A stretch of DNA of 64,000 nucleotides from an uncultured Lachnospiraceae bacterium (lineage in GTDB: Bacteria > Bacillota > Clostridia > Lachnospirales > Lachnospiraceae): contig CACZBW010000001.1 of assembly GCA_902779575.1 (NCBI GenBank), forward strand, positions 124,001 to 188,000. Reading direction: 5' to 3'. Positions 7,515 through 16,222 of the stretch are shown here, piece by piece (position 1 is the stretch's first letter; each line of letters begins with the position of its first letter). The notes below the pieces were generated by a model. The model did no database searches. It worked only from the letters and a program-made list of their open reading frames with translations, and was not told the origin of the DNA. Both the position numbers and the translations under genes were made by a program.

Positions 7515-9590
7515 ATGAATGTATACGCAACAGACAAAATTCGCAATGTTGTCCTCTTAGGTCACGGCGGCGCTGGAAAGACCAGTCTCCTGGAAGCGAT
7601 GGCATTTCTGTCCGGTATCACCACCAGACTCGGGAATGTCGCGGACGGAACCACGCTGAGTGATTTTGATAAAGAAGAGCAGAACAGAAAGTTTTCCATC
7701 AGCACATCCATGGCACCGATCATCTGGAACGGCGTAAAGATCAACGTTCTGGATACTCCCGGCTATTTTGACTTTGTGGGAGAGGTCGAGGAAGCTGTTG
7801 CAGCTGCGGACGCGGCTATCATCGTCGTGAACGGAAAGAGCGGCGTGGAAGTCGGCGTGCAGAAAGCATGGAATCTGTGCGAGAAGTATAAGCTTCCCCG
7901 TTTCTTCTTTGTTTCCAATATGGATTTCGAACATGCTTCCTATACAGGAATCCTTGACGCGCTCACCGAACTTTACGGAAAGAAAGTCGCGCCTCTGTTC
8001 CTTCCCATGAAGGAAAATGACAAGTTCACGGGTTATGTGGATGTTGTCCGCCAGAAAGCTTTCCGCTATCAGGATAAGCAGAAGAAGGCCGAGTGCCCGG
8101 TTCCCGGTGATCTGCAGGATGAGATGGAGAATTACCGCGCATCCATGATCGAGACGGTCGCTGAGACCAGCGAAGAGATGATGGAGCGTTATTTTGAGGG
8201 AGAAGAGTTCTCGGATGACGAGATCATCTCCGCTCTGAAGGAGAATGTCTCCGCATGCGATATGGTTCCTGTTACGATGGGATCCTCCATCAATCTGCAG
8301 GGCGTCCTGATCCTTCTGGACGATATCGTAAGCTATTTCCCGAGCCCGGCCGACCGCAAGATTGCAGGCGTAAACCTGAAGAACGACGAGCCGTTCAATG
8401 CGGATTACGACGCTTCCAAGCCGAAGAGCGCATTTATCTGGAAGACCATCGTGGACCCGTTCATCGGTAAATATTCCATGATCAAGGTATGCTCCGGTTC
8501 CCTCAAGGGCGACGACATGCTCTATGATTCCGAGAAGCAGTCCGAGTTCCGCGCAGGCAAGCTCTATGTCTTCGAAGGCAGCAAGCCGCAGGAAGTCGCC
8601 GAACTGAAAGCCGGCGATATCGGCGCCATCGGCAAGCTGGATGCAGACACCAGGGACAGCATCTCCACGAAGGCGAACCCGGTCCAGTATCCGCTGTTCG
8701 ACGTCTCCACTCCTTATACCTATAAGAAGTACGCAGCAAAGAACAAGGGCGACCTGGACAAGGTGGCGCAGGCTCTGGCAAAGATCGCGCAGGAAGACCT
8801 GACCATGAAGACCGTCAATGATGCCGGCAATCATCAGACTCTGCTTTACGGTATGGGTGACCAGCATCTTGATATTATCATCAGCAAGCTGCTCACGAAG
8901 TATAAGGTTGAGGCAGTCCTCGACAAGCCGGCGGTTGCTTTCCGCGAGACCATCCGCAAGACCAGCGACGTTGATTCCAAGTATAAGAAGCAGTCCGGCG
9001 GCCACGGCCAGTACGGACATGTCAAGATGAAGTTCGAGCCCTCCGGAGATCTGGAGAATGCATATGTATTCGAGCAGATCGTCGTCGGCGGCGCTGTTCC
9101 GAAGAACTTCTTCCCGGCAGTTGAGAAGGGTATCGCCGAGTCCGTCGGAGAAGGCCCGATGGCCGGTTATCCCGTTGTTGGCGTAAAGGCCGTTCTTTAT
9201 GACGGATCCTATCATCCGGTAGACTCCTCCGAGCAGGCATTCAAGACCGCCTCCAGCATGGCCTTCAAGAAAGGCTTCATGGATGCGGGCCCGGTTCTTC
9301 TTGAGCCGATCGTCTCCATGAAAGTAGTCGTTCCGGATAAGTATACCGGCGACGTTATGGGCGACCTGAACAAGAGACGCGGACGCGTGCTCGGCATGAA
9401 CCCGGATCACAAGGGCAACACCATTATCGACGCTGACGTTCCGCAGAGCGAACTGTACGGTTACTGCACGACCCTTCGCTCCATGACCGGCGGAAGCGGA
9501 GATTTCTCCTATGAGTTCGCACGCTACGAGCAGGCTCCGGCTGACGTTCAGGAGAAGGAGATCGAAGCACGCGCCAAGGAGAACGAATAA
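7515..9590 (+). CDS. elongation factor G-like translational GTPase (EF-G paralogue)
   Basis: A 691-residue protein with EF-G domain order, preceded by GGAGGAAGAAACTC. The P-loop is GHGGAGKTS and the G3 motif DTPGYFDF. The G4 motif reads SNMD instead of NKMD, and switch I reads KFSISTS instead of the usual RGIT. These changes recall the EF-G2-like class found beside true EF-G in Clostridia, for which weak or altered GTPase function has been reported in some members. The gene stands alone, without rpsL, rpsG or tuf, which also argues against the housekeeping fusA. Codons favour a highly used set. Its role is unknown; ribosome recycling, stress or a regulatory task are possible. Confidence 0.85.
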   Translation: MNVYATDKIRNVVLLGHGGAGKTSLLEAMAFLSGITTRLGNVADGTTLSDFDKEEQNRKFSISTSMAPIIWNGVKINVLDTPGYFDFVGEVEEAVAAADAAIIVVNGKSGVEVGVQKAWNLCEKYKLPRFFFVSNMDFEHASYTGILDALTELYGKKVAPLFLPMKENDKFTGYVDVVRQKAFRYQDKQKKAECPVPGDLQDEMENYRASMIETVAETSEEMMERYFEGEEFSDDEIISALKENVSACDMVPVTMGSSINLQGVLILLDDIVSYFPSPADRKIAGVNLKNDEPFNADYDASKPKSAFIWKTIVDPFIGKYSMIKVCSGSLKGDDMLYDSEKQSEFRAGKLYVFEGSKPQEVAELKAGDIGAIGKLDADTRDSISTKANPVQYPLFDVSTPYTYKKYAAKNKGDLDKVAQALAKIAQEDLTMKTVNDAGNHQTLLYGMGDQHLDIIISKLLTKYKVEAVLDKPAVAFRETIRKTSDVDSKYKKQSGGHGQYGHVKMKFEPSGDLENAYVFEQIVVGGAVPKNFFPAVEKGIAESVGEGPMAGYPVVGVKAVLYDGSYHPVDSSEQAFKTASSMAFKKGFMDAGPVLLEPIVSMKVVVPDKYTGDVMGDLNKRRGRVLGMNPDHKGNTIIDADVPQSELYGYCTTLRSMTGGSGDFSYEFARYEQAPADVQEKEIEARAKENE

Positions 9591-9646
9591 TCTCTCAGTT
9601 TTGCCCGGAAACAGCCAAAGTTTTTCTTTTAAATCAGGAAGAGCTG

Positions 9647-9655
9647 TGCTATAAT
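9647..9655 (+). promoter_or_regulatory. extended -10 promoter of the SCIFF gene
   Basis: TGCTATAAT (9647-9655) is a perfect extended -10 element. No clear -35 hexamer is found 16-18 bp upstream. It gives scfA its own promoter about 70 nt before its ATG. Confidence 0.6.
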
Positions 9656-9724
9656 ACTCGTTGAGTTTTCGGAAGCTGACATTCCGGGGACAACTATCTT
9701 TCTAAAACTGAAGGAGGCCGCTAT

Positions 9725-9868
9725 ATGAAGCACATCAAGACCTTGAATACCAGATCTCTGCAGGAGTCCGTGAAGAAGGGCGGATGCGGCGAGTGCCAGA
9801 CATCCTGCCAGTCCGCATGCAAGACCAGCTGCACAGTTGGCAATCAGACTTGCGAGCAGAGCAAGTAA
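9725..9868 (+). CDS. scfA: SCIFF peptide (six cysteines in forty-five), RiPP precursor
   Basis: A 47-residue peptide with an excellent AGGAGG ribosome site at 9713-9718. It starts MKHIKTLNTRSLQES and has six cysteines at positions 21, 24, 28, 32, 36 and 43, with small and polar residues between them. This is the SCIFF pattern, a ranthipeptide precursor nearly universal in Clostridia, in which a radical-SAM enzyme adds thioether links to the cysteines. The maturase gene follows 141 nt downstream. The biological role of the mature peptide is not settled. The SecDF gene next to the pair is a known conserved neighbour. Confidence 0.95.
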   Translation: MKHIKTLNTRSLQESVKKGGCGECQTSCQSACKTSCTVGNQTCEQSK

Positions 9869-9920
9869 GACGCGGAAGAAGCGGATTGTGAACTTCTAAA
9901 CAGGTTAACGATTGTAATTG

Positions 9921-9957
9921 ACAGGCTGTCGCAGAATATGCACCTGCGACAGCCTGT
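9921..9957 (+). promoter_or_regulatory. 14-bp perfect hairpin between scfA and scfB
   Basis: ACAGGCTGTCGCAG (9921-9934) pairs fully with 9944-9957 around a 9-nt loop. Only a short TTCTGTGG follows, not a real U-tract. It may act as a leaky attenuator or RNA end that keeps peptide message above maturase message. That role is inferred. Confidence 0.7.
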
Positions 9958-10009
9958 TCTGTGGTCACATTGTCCGTCCGGCGCGTCCGGCGGCAGAGGG
10001 GGATATTGT

Positions 10010-11437
10010 TTGATTCATCAGTACTCGCTGAATGGTTATAACATCGTTCTGGATGTGGACAGCGGCAGCGTCCATATTGTGGACGGACTGGTTTATGAAC
10101 TGATCGCTCTGATCGAAGGGAACAGGGATCTGGCGGATGAAGCCGTCATCCGCCGCTTTTCCGGCAGATATGCGGAGGAAGAGATAAAGGACGCCCTGGA
10201 GGAGATCCATGAGCTTGAGAAGTCCGGGCAGCTCTTTGCGGAAGATATCTACAAGAACGCCGTACTGGATTTCAAAGCGCGGAAAACGGTTGTAAAAGCG
10301 CTCTGCCTCCATATCGCCCATGACTGCAACCTTGCCTGCAGGTACTGCTTCGCCGAAGAGGGCGAATACCATGGCCGCAGGGCTTTAATGAGTTTTGAGG
10401 CCGGTCGGAAAGCCCTGGATTTCCTTGTTGAGAATTCCGGACACCGCCGGAACCTCGAGGTGGACTTTTTCGGCGGGGAGCCGCTCATGAACTGGGAGGT
10501 CGTCAAAGATCTGGTTGCCTACGGCCGGGAGCTTGAGAAGAGCCATGACAAGCATTTCCGTTTTACCATCACGACCAACGGCGTGCTGCTGAACGATGAG
10601 ATTATGGAATTCTGCAACCGGGAGATGGACAACGTCGTCATGAGCCTGGACGGACGCAGGGAGGTCCATGATCATATGCGTCCCTTCCGCAGCGGAAAAG
10701 GCAGCTACGATCTGGTCGTGCCGAAGTTCCAGAAGTTCGCCGCACTCAGGAAAGCGCTCGGAAAACAGTATTATATCCGCGGCACTTTTACGCATTATAA
10801 TCTGGATTTTGCAGCGGATGTTCTTCATTTTGCGGATCTGGGCTTTGACCAGCTTTCCATGGAGCCGGTAGTTGCGCCGGCGGATGCGGATTATGCGATC
10901 CGTCCCGAAGATCTGCCGAAGATCCGGGAACAGTATGAGATCCTGGCCAGGGAGATGCTCCGCAGAAAAGCGGAGGGAAGAGCATTTACCTTCTTCCATT
11001 TCATGATTGACCTGACCGGAGGCCCCTGTGTCTACAAGAGGCTGAGCGGGTGCGGCAGCGGGACGGAGTATCTCGCGGTTACCCCCTGGGGGGACCTGTA
11101 TCCCTGCCATCAGTTTGTCGGGAACGGGAAGTTCCTGCTGGGAAATGTGGACGAAGGCATCACGCGCGGCGATATTACAGACCAGTTCAAGTGCTGCAAT
11201 GTCTATGCCAGGGCCGAATGCAGAAAGTGTTTTGCCCGTTATTACTGCAGCGGGGGCTGCGCCGCGAATTCCTATAATTTCCATGGCCGTATTGATGACG
11301 TCTATGAGTTCGGCTGCGAGCTGGAACGGAAGAGAGTGGAGTGCGCGATCATGATGAAAGCCGCCGAAGCAGATATGGAAGAGAACGGCGGAGGGCAGGA
11401 GAAGCCGGCGGATCCGGAACCGGTAAAGATCTGCTGA
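10010..11437 (+). CDS. scfB: SCIFF radical-SAM maturase with SPASM domain
   Basis: Uses S-adenosylmethionine and iron-sulfur clusters to form thioether bonds in the SCIFF peptide. From the TTG at 10010, after GAGGGGG, the protein has 475 residues and starts MIHQYSLNGYNIVLDVDSG, the family's usual opening; an in-frame ATG at 9938 lies inside the intercistronic hairpin and is unlikely. The radical-SAM cluster is C106-x3-C110-x2-C113 (DCNLACRYC). GGEP follows in DFFGGEPLMNW. The C-terminal SPASM part has many cysteines, ending in CRKCFARYYCSGGC. The N-terminal segment probably binds the precursor leader. Confidence 0.95.
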   Translation: MIHQYSLNGYNIVLDVDSGSVHIVDGLVYELIALIEGNRDLADEAVIRRFSGRYAEEEIKDALEEIHELEKSGQLFAEDIYKNAVLDFKARKTVVKALCLHIAHDCNLACRYCFAEEGEYHGRRALMSFEAGRKALDFLVENSGHRRNLEVDFFGGEPLMNWEVVKDLVAYGRELEKSHDKHFRFTITTNGVLLNDEIMEFCNREMDNVVMSLDGRREVHDHMRPFRSGKGSYDLVVPKFQKFAALRKALGKQYYIRGTFTHYNLDFAADVLHFADLGFDQLSMEPVVAPADADYAIRPEDLPKIREQYEILAREMLRRKAEGRAFTFFHFMIDLTGGPCVYKRLSGCGSGTEYLAVTPWGDLYPCHQFVGNGKFLLGNVDEGITRGDITDQFKCCNVYARAECRKCFARYYCSGGCAANSYNFHGRIDDVYEFGCELERKRVECAIMMKAAEADMEENGGGQEKPADPEPVKIC

Positions 11438-11571
11438 TCCTTCCGGACTTGGCAGTATGAATTCAGAAACTATCATGCATTTTCAAATGCGGGTCACGGG
11501 GTTTTTCGTGATTTCAAAGGCAAAAATGCATGTGGTGGGATAAAGAAACCAGAAAAAGAGGAGTGATACCA
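11438..11571 (+). other. structured leader of secDF with a possible 28-codon frame
   Basis: CATGCATTTT (11474-11483) pairs with AAAATGCATG (11523-11532), enclosing a smaller TCACG/CGTGA hairpin (11494-11498 with 11507-11511). A short frame starts at ATG 11457 and stops at 11541-11543, before the secDF ribosome site at about 11554. Its own ribosome site is weak. This could be a regulatory leader for SecDF, but only the repeats are certain. Confidence 0.4.
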
Positions 11572-13821
11572 ATGAGCAAGAAAAGAGCACAACTGACCAT
11601 GGTTCTCATGGCCGCACTGCTTGCTGTGCTTCTGTTCACAGCCTTCAGGGGCTGGGACAAAGCCGGTACAGGTTCGGTGAAGAACATCAAACTCGGCCTG
11701 GATCTGTCCGGAGGCGTATCCATCACTTATCAGACTGTGGATGAGAATCCTTCCGCAGAAGATATGGCGGATACCATCTATAAGCTGCAGCAGCGTGTCG
11801 ACAACTACTCGACAGAAGCATCGGTTTATCAGGAAGGAAACAACCGGATCAATATCGAGATTCCGGGTGTATCGAATGCGGACGAGATCCTTGCAGAGCT
11901 GGGCAAACCCGGTTCCCTGGTCTTCCAGCTGGCGGACGGAACAGTGGTTCTTGACGGTTCTCATGTAGTTTCAGCCGAAGCTGCTTCCCGGAGAGACCAG
12001 ATGAACAATTCGGAATATGTCGTACAGCTTGAGTTCGACTCGGAAGGCGCGAAGTCTTTCGCTGACGCCACCACAGCCAACGTCGGAAGACAGATTTCGA
12101 TCGTTTATGACGGTGAGGTAGTCAGCGCTCCGCGTGTCAACGAACCGATCACAGACGGAAAATGCGTCATTTCCGGTAATTTCACGATCGAGTCCGCTCA
12201 GGAACTTGCCTCTTATATCCGGATCGGTTCCCTTTCCCTTGAGCTGGAAGAGATCCGTTCGAATGTTGTCGGCGCACAGCTCGGAGAACAGGCTCTCTCC
12301 AGTGCTATGAAGGCCGGTATCGTTGGCATCATCCTTGTTATCATTATCATGATCATCGCCTATCAGGTTCCCGGCATTATCGCGGGCTTTGCCCTTCTGA
12401 TCTATGCCGCCATGGATCTGGTGGCAATCAATGCCTTTGACATGACTCTGACCCTGCCGGGTATCGCCGGCGTCATCCTGTCAATCGGTATGGCTGTTGA
12501 CGCGAACGTCATTATCTATGCGCGTATCCGTGAGGAGATCGCTTCCGGCAAGAGCGTAAAATCCGCGATCGACATCGGTTTCAAAAAGGCGCTTTCGGCT
12601 ATCATCGACGGTAATGTGACTACCCTGATCGCCTGCTTCGTCCTGAACCTGATGGCGACCGGTTCCGTAAAAGGTTTTGCCCAGTCTCTGGCGCTCGGTG
12701 TTGCCCTGTCCATGTTTACCGCTCTGGTCATTTCCAGGCTGCTTGTAAATGCGGCATATGCCCTGGGTCTGTCCGATGAGAAGTATTTCGGCAAGGCGAT
12801 CCACTTTAATATGCTTCCGATTATCGAGAAGAGAAAACTCTTCTTCGTCATCGCTCTGTGCGCGGTTCTGTCCGGACCTGTTTTCTGCATTATCAACAAT
12901 TCTGCAGGAAAGGGAGCTCTGAATCTCTCCATGGAGTTCAGAGGCGGTACATCCACAGACGTCACCTTCGTTGATGAGTACAGCATCGATGATATCGACG
13001 CAAAGATCAAGCCTGTGATCCAGGGTGTCATCAATGACGCCGAGATTCAGGCGCAGAAGGTTTCCGGCGGCAATGAGATCATCTTCAAGACCCGTCAGCT
13101 GAGCGTGGAAGAGCGCCAGCAGCTGGTTGACACGCTCGATGAGAACTTCACCATCGCCACCTATACGGACAGCGACGGAAATGAAGAGAGATCCATCAAC
13201 TTCGAGACGATCTCCTCGACCATCTCCAATGAGATGAGACGCGCGGCTGTCATCGCGGTTATCGTCGCGGTAATCTGCATGCTGGTTTATATCTGGTTCC
13301 GTTTCTCGGATATCCGTTTCGCGTCAGCCGCAGTGCTTGCCCTGATCCATGACGTCCTGGTCGTATTCGCGACTTACGCGATTGTCCGGATTTCAGTCGG
13401 CAATACCTTCATCGCGGCCATGCTGACCATCGTCGGTTATTCGATCAACGCCACGATCGTCATCTTTGACCGTGTGCGTGAGAATCTTCCGCGCAGAAGA
13501 GAGTTCAGCTCTCTTGCGGAACTGGTGGATTCCAGCGTGACTTCCACGATGACAAGAAGTATCTATACTTCTCTGACAACCTTCGTGACGATCGGCGCCC
13601 TCTGGGTATTCGGCGTAGCTTCCATCAAGGAATTCGCTCTTCCGCTGATGGTCGGCGTTCTTGCCGGTGCCTACTCGTCAGTCTGCCTGACCGGCGCTCT
13701 GTGGTACATCCTCAGAATCGCGAAAGACAGAAGAGATCAGGATGCGGCCAAGGCTGAGGCAGCTGCAAAGCAGGCTCAGAAAATCACTTCCAGCAAGAAG
13801 AAAAACAAACAGAGACAGTAA
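11572..13821 (+). CDS. secDF: fused protein translocase subunit SecDF
   Basis: A single 749-residue membrane protein that joins SecD and SecF, which use the proton gradient to pull secreted proteins across the membrane behind SecYEG. The ATG at 11572 has AAAGAGGAG at good distance. Residues 7-25 form a first membrane segment, followed by a large outer P1-type domain and six-helix parts. SecD motif LDLSGGVSITYQ and GMAVDANVIIYARIREE are clear; the SecF half shows MEFRGGTSTDV and GYSINATIVIFDRVREN. The tail is lysine-rich and cytoplasmic. A terminator follows. Neighbourhood with SCIFF is conserved in Clostridia. Confidence 0.96.
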   Translation: MSKKRAQLTMVLMAALLAVLLFTAFRGWDKAGTGSVKNIKLGLDLSGGVSITYQTVDENPSAEDMADTIYKLQQRVDNYSTEASVYQEGNNRINIEIPGVSNADEILAELGKPGSLVFQLADGTVVLDGSHVVSAEAASRRDQMNNSEYVVQLEFDSEGAKSFADATTANVGRQISIVYDGEVVSAPRVNEPITDGKCVISGNFTIESAQELASYIRIGSLSLELEEIRSNVVGAQLGEQALSSAMKAGIVGIILVIIIMIIAYQVPGIIAGFALLIYAAMDLVAINAFDMTLTLPGIAGVILSIGMAVDANVIIYARIREEIASGKSVKSAIDIGFKKALSAIIDGNVTTLIACFVLNLMATGSVKGFAQSLALGVALSMFTALVISRLLVNAAYALGLSDEKYFGKAIHFNMLPIIEKRKLFFVIALCAVLSGPVFCIINNSAGKGALNLSMEFRGGTSTDVTFVDEYSIDDIDAKIKPVIQGVINDAEIQAQKVSGGNEIIFKTRQLSVEERQQLVDTLDENFTIATYTDSDGNEERSINFETISSTISNEMRRAAVIAVIVAVICMLVYIWFRFSDIRFASAAVLALIHDVLVVFATYAIVRISVGNTFIAAMLTIVGYSINATIVIFDRVRENLPRRREFSSLAELVDSSVTSTMTRSIYTSLTTFVTIGALWVFGVASIKEFALPLMVGVLAGAYSSVCLTGALWYILRIAKDRRDQDAAKAEAAAKQAQKITSSKKKNKQRQ

Positions 13822-13851
13822 AAGGACTGACCTGATCCTTTAAGGAAAAGT

Positions 13852-13880
13852 GCCGGGCACGAAGGTGTCCGGCGTTTTTT
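13852..13880 (+). terminator. rho-independent terminator after secDF
   Basis: GCCGGGCAC (13852-13860) pairs with GTGTCCGGC (13865-13873), one G-U pair, GAAG loop, then six T (13875-13880). Confidence 0.9.
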
Positions 13881-13909
13881 CCGTTAAAGCAGACCAATAC
13901 GGGGAATCT

Positions 13910-15745
13910 ATGGAAAAATGGGTTGAAATCCGGAAAGGCGCGCCTTTTCAGGAAATCTCCGGAAAATTCGGAATTGATCCGGTGATTGCACGCATTATGC
14001 GCAACCGGGATATTATAGGCGACGAGGCGATACAGCTTTATCTGCACGGGGATCTGTCGGATCTTGAGGATCCTCTGGCTCTGGACGGCATCAGGGAAGC
14101 CGCCCGTATTCTGCATGAGCGGATAAGAGAAGAAAAAAGGATCCGTGTGATCGGAGATTATGATATAGACGGCGTCTGTGCCAGCTTTATTCTTGTACGT
14201 ACGCTCCGTCTTGCCGGAGCTTTGGCGGATTATGCCATACCGGACCGGCTCCGGGACGGCTATGGACTGAATCTTCATCTGATCGAACAGGCACTTGAGG
14301 ACGGGATTGATACGATCATCACCTGCGACAACGGAATCGCCGCGCTGGAACAGGTCCGTTACGCAAAGGAACACGGCATGACCGTGATCGTTACAGATCA
14401 CCATGAGCCGCTCTATGAAGAAGAAAACGGAAAAAGAACCTATCTGCTTCCGGAAGCGGACGCTGTGATTGATCCCAGGAAACCCGGCTGCGCTTACCCG
14501 AACAAGAACCTCTGCGGGGCGGGAGTCGCCTGGAAACTGATGCATCTTTATGAATCCATATATATGCAGAAAGACGGCGGAACGGATTTTTCAACGTCCA
14601 CAGAGAGCAGTACGCTGCAGGTTTTACCGCTTTCCCTGTGTCCGGCGGCAATGACTGCGCTTCCTTTCGCCGGATTCGCGACAGTAGGCGATGTGATGGA
14701 CCTGACCGGCGAAAACAGGATTCTGGTGCGGTACGCTCTCAGGATGCTGCCCCTGACGCAGAACCAGGGCATGCAGGCTCTGATTTCCGCCTGTGGTCTA
14801 GGGGATGAAAAACTGTCATCCTATCACATAGGTTTTGTCCTGGGACCCTGCATCAATGCCAGCGGACGGCTGGAGACGGCTGAGCTTTCCCTGCGCCTGT
14901 TCCTCACGGAGGATCCGCAGAATGCGAAGGCGATCGCGTCGCGGCTGCGCACCCTGAACGAGGAGCGCAAGGATATGACGCAGAAGGGAACAGAACTTGC
15001 CCTGGAACAGGCTTTCAGCAGTCCGCTGAAAGATGACCGTGTCCTGATCATTTATCTTCCCGGAATCCATGAGTCGGTCGCCGGAATTGTCGCCGGAAAA
15101 GTCCGGGAGGCTTCTTCCAGACCGGCGTTTGTCCTGACAGACTCCATGGAAGAGGGGATTCTGAAGGGAAGCGGAAGGTCTATAGAAGAATATCCCATGT
15201 TTGACTCCCTGCTCGCCTGTTCGGACATCCTGATAAAATTCGGAGGGCATCCCATGGCGGCGGGCCTGACGGTCGCAAAAGAGCGGCTGGAGGAATTCAG
15301 GGAGCGTATGAACAGCGCCTGCACGCTGACGGAGGAAGACCTCTGCCTTAAGGTGAAAATTGACGCCCGCATACCGCTCGGATACATCAGTGAGCGCCTG
15401 ATCGGACAGCTGGAACTTCTGGAACCCTGCGGAAAGGGCAATGAGAAAGCGCTTTTTGCAGCGGTTTCCCTGCAGCTTATCAGCGCGCAGCTGATCGGGC
15501 GGGGCAGAAATATGCTCAGACTGAAAGTTCGGGACAAAGACGGAACGGTCATGGATGCCCTGTATTTCAGGGATGCGCAGGAAATGCTGGGCAGCCTTGC
15601 CGCGCGCTACGGGGAAGATGCCTGCCGGAAACTGCTGGCGGGAAGGGGGGAAGGGATGACGATGAGCGTCACTTATTATCCTCAGATCAACGAATTCCGG
15701 GGCGTTTCAAGCCTGCAGATCGTGATACAGAATTACATCTGCTGA
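13910..15745 (+). CDS. recJ: single-stranded-DNA-specific exonuclease, RecJ family
   Basis: DHH/DHHA1 phosphoesterase that degrades single-stranded DNA 5' to 3' in recombination and repair. The 611-residue product starts at ATG 13910 after GGGGA. Motif I is IGDYDIDGVCAS, the DHH motif is VTDHHEP, and a late GGHPMAAGL belongs to DHHA1. An OB-type C-terminal part is likely (IGRGRNMLRLKV). A stretch around residues 228-245 is rich in Ser/Thr and looks like an inserted loop. Short RecJ forms of this size are common in Clostridia and often stand beside secDF or apt. Confidence 0.92.
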   Translation: MEKWVEIRKGAPFQEISGKFGIDPVIARIMRNRDIIGDEAIQLYLHGDLSDLEDPLALDGIREAARILHERIREEKRIRVIGDYDIDGVCASFILVRTLRLAGALADYAIPDRLRDGYGLNLHLIEQALEDGIDTIITCDNGIAALEQVRYAKEHGMTVIVTDHHEPLYEEENGKRTYLLPEADAVIDPRKPGCAYPNKNLCGAGVAWKLMHLYESIYMQKDGGTDFSTSTESSTLQVLPLSLCPAAMTALPFAGFATVGDVMDLTGENRILVRYALRMLPLTQNQGMQALISACGLGDEKLSSYHIGFVLGPCINASGRLETAELSLRLFLTEDPQNAKAIASRLRTLNEERKDMTQKGTELALEQAFSSPLKDDRVLIIYLPGIHESVAGIVAGKVREASSRPAFVLTDSMEEGILKGSGRSIEEYPMFDSLLACSDILIKFGGHPMAAGLTVAKERLEEFRERMNSACTLTEEDLCLKVKIDARIPLGYISERLIGQLELLEPCGKGNEKALFAAVSLQLISAQLIGRGRNMLRLKVRDKDGTVMDALYFRDAQEMLGSLAARYGEDACRKLLAGRGEGMTMSVTYYPQINEFRGVSSLQIVIQNYIC

Positions 15746-15760
15746 AATATATGCTATAAT
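15733..15760 (+). promoter_or_regulatory. candidate promoter for yhbY-nadD-yqeK
   Basis: TTACAT (15733-15738), 16-bp spacer and TATAAT (15755-15760) with TGC before it (extended -10). It overlaps the end of recJ and starts the next gene group. Confidence 0.6.
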
Positions 15761-15862
15761 AATCTGCAATCAGATGTTACGGTTCACGGCCGGTTTGATA
15801 TCAGGTTCTGATTCGTCGTGCCTGCAAGTAAGAAGCAGCAGATATATTATTCGGAGGTTATA

Positions 15863-16165
15863 ATGACAGGAAAACAGAGATCGTATCTCAAGAGCCTTGC
15901 GGCGGGACAGGACGCGATCCTGCAGATCGGCAAGGAAGGCCTTACGCCTGAGAATACGGCATCCATGGCGGAAGCCCTGGCGGCCAGGGAACTGATCAAG
16001 GTATCCGTCCTGCAGAATTGTATGGACGATCCCATGGAGCTGGCGCAGACGGCGGCTGAACGCACCCGTTCCCAGCTCGTTCAGGTTATCGGGCGCAAGA
16101 TTGTGCTTTATAAAGAGGGGAAAGGCGACAAGCGGAAGATCATTCTTCCAAAGTCGAAAAAATAA
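15863..16165 (+). CDS. yhbY: YhbY family RNA-binding protein
   Basis: A 100-residue CRS1/YhbY (CRM) domain protein that binds pre-50S ribosomal particles. The ATG at 15863 follows CGGAGG. Typical features are MTGKQRSYLKSLA at the start, LQIGKEGLT in the GxxG-type RNA-binding loop and IGRKIVLYK near the end. It is followed by nadD and yqeK as in many Firmicutes, but the usual upstream obg is absent here; recJ precedes instead. Confidence 0.93.
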   Translation: MTGKQRSYLKSLAAGQDAILQIGKEGLTPENTASMAEALAARELIKVSVLQNCMDDPMELAQTAAERTRSQLVQVIGRKIVLYKEGKGDKRKIILPKSKK

Positions 16166-16222
16166 GACTGGCAGAGATGCAGCTCCGGCAGACAGGAGCA
16201 GTCGGCAGCGGGAAGAGGTCAG

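Noticed and set aside
7557-9410. 617-codon frame antisense to the EF-G-like gene
   Set aside because: It mirrors the biased codon use of the sense gene, has no known motif and no start signal; the same effect gives long antisense frames over argJ, argB and several other genes.
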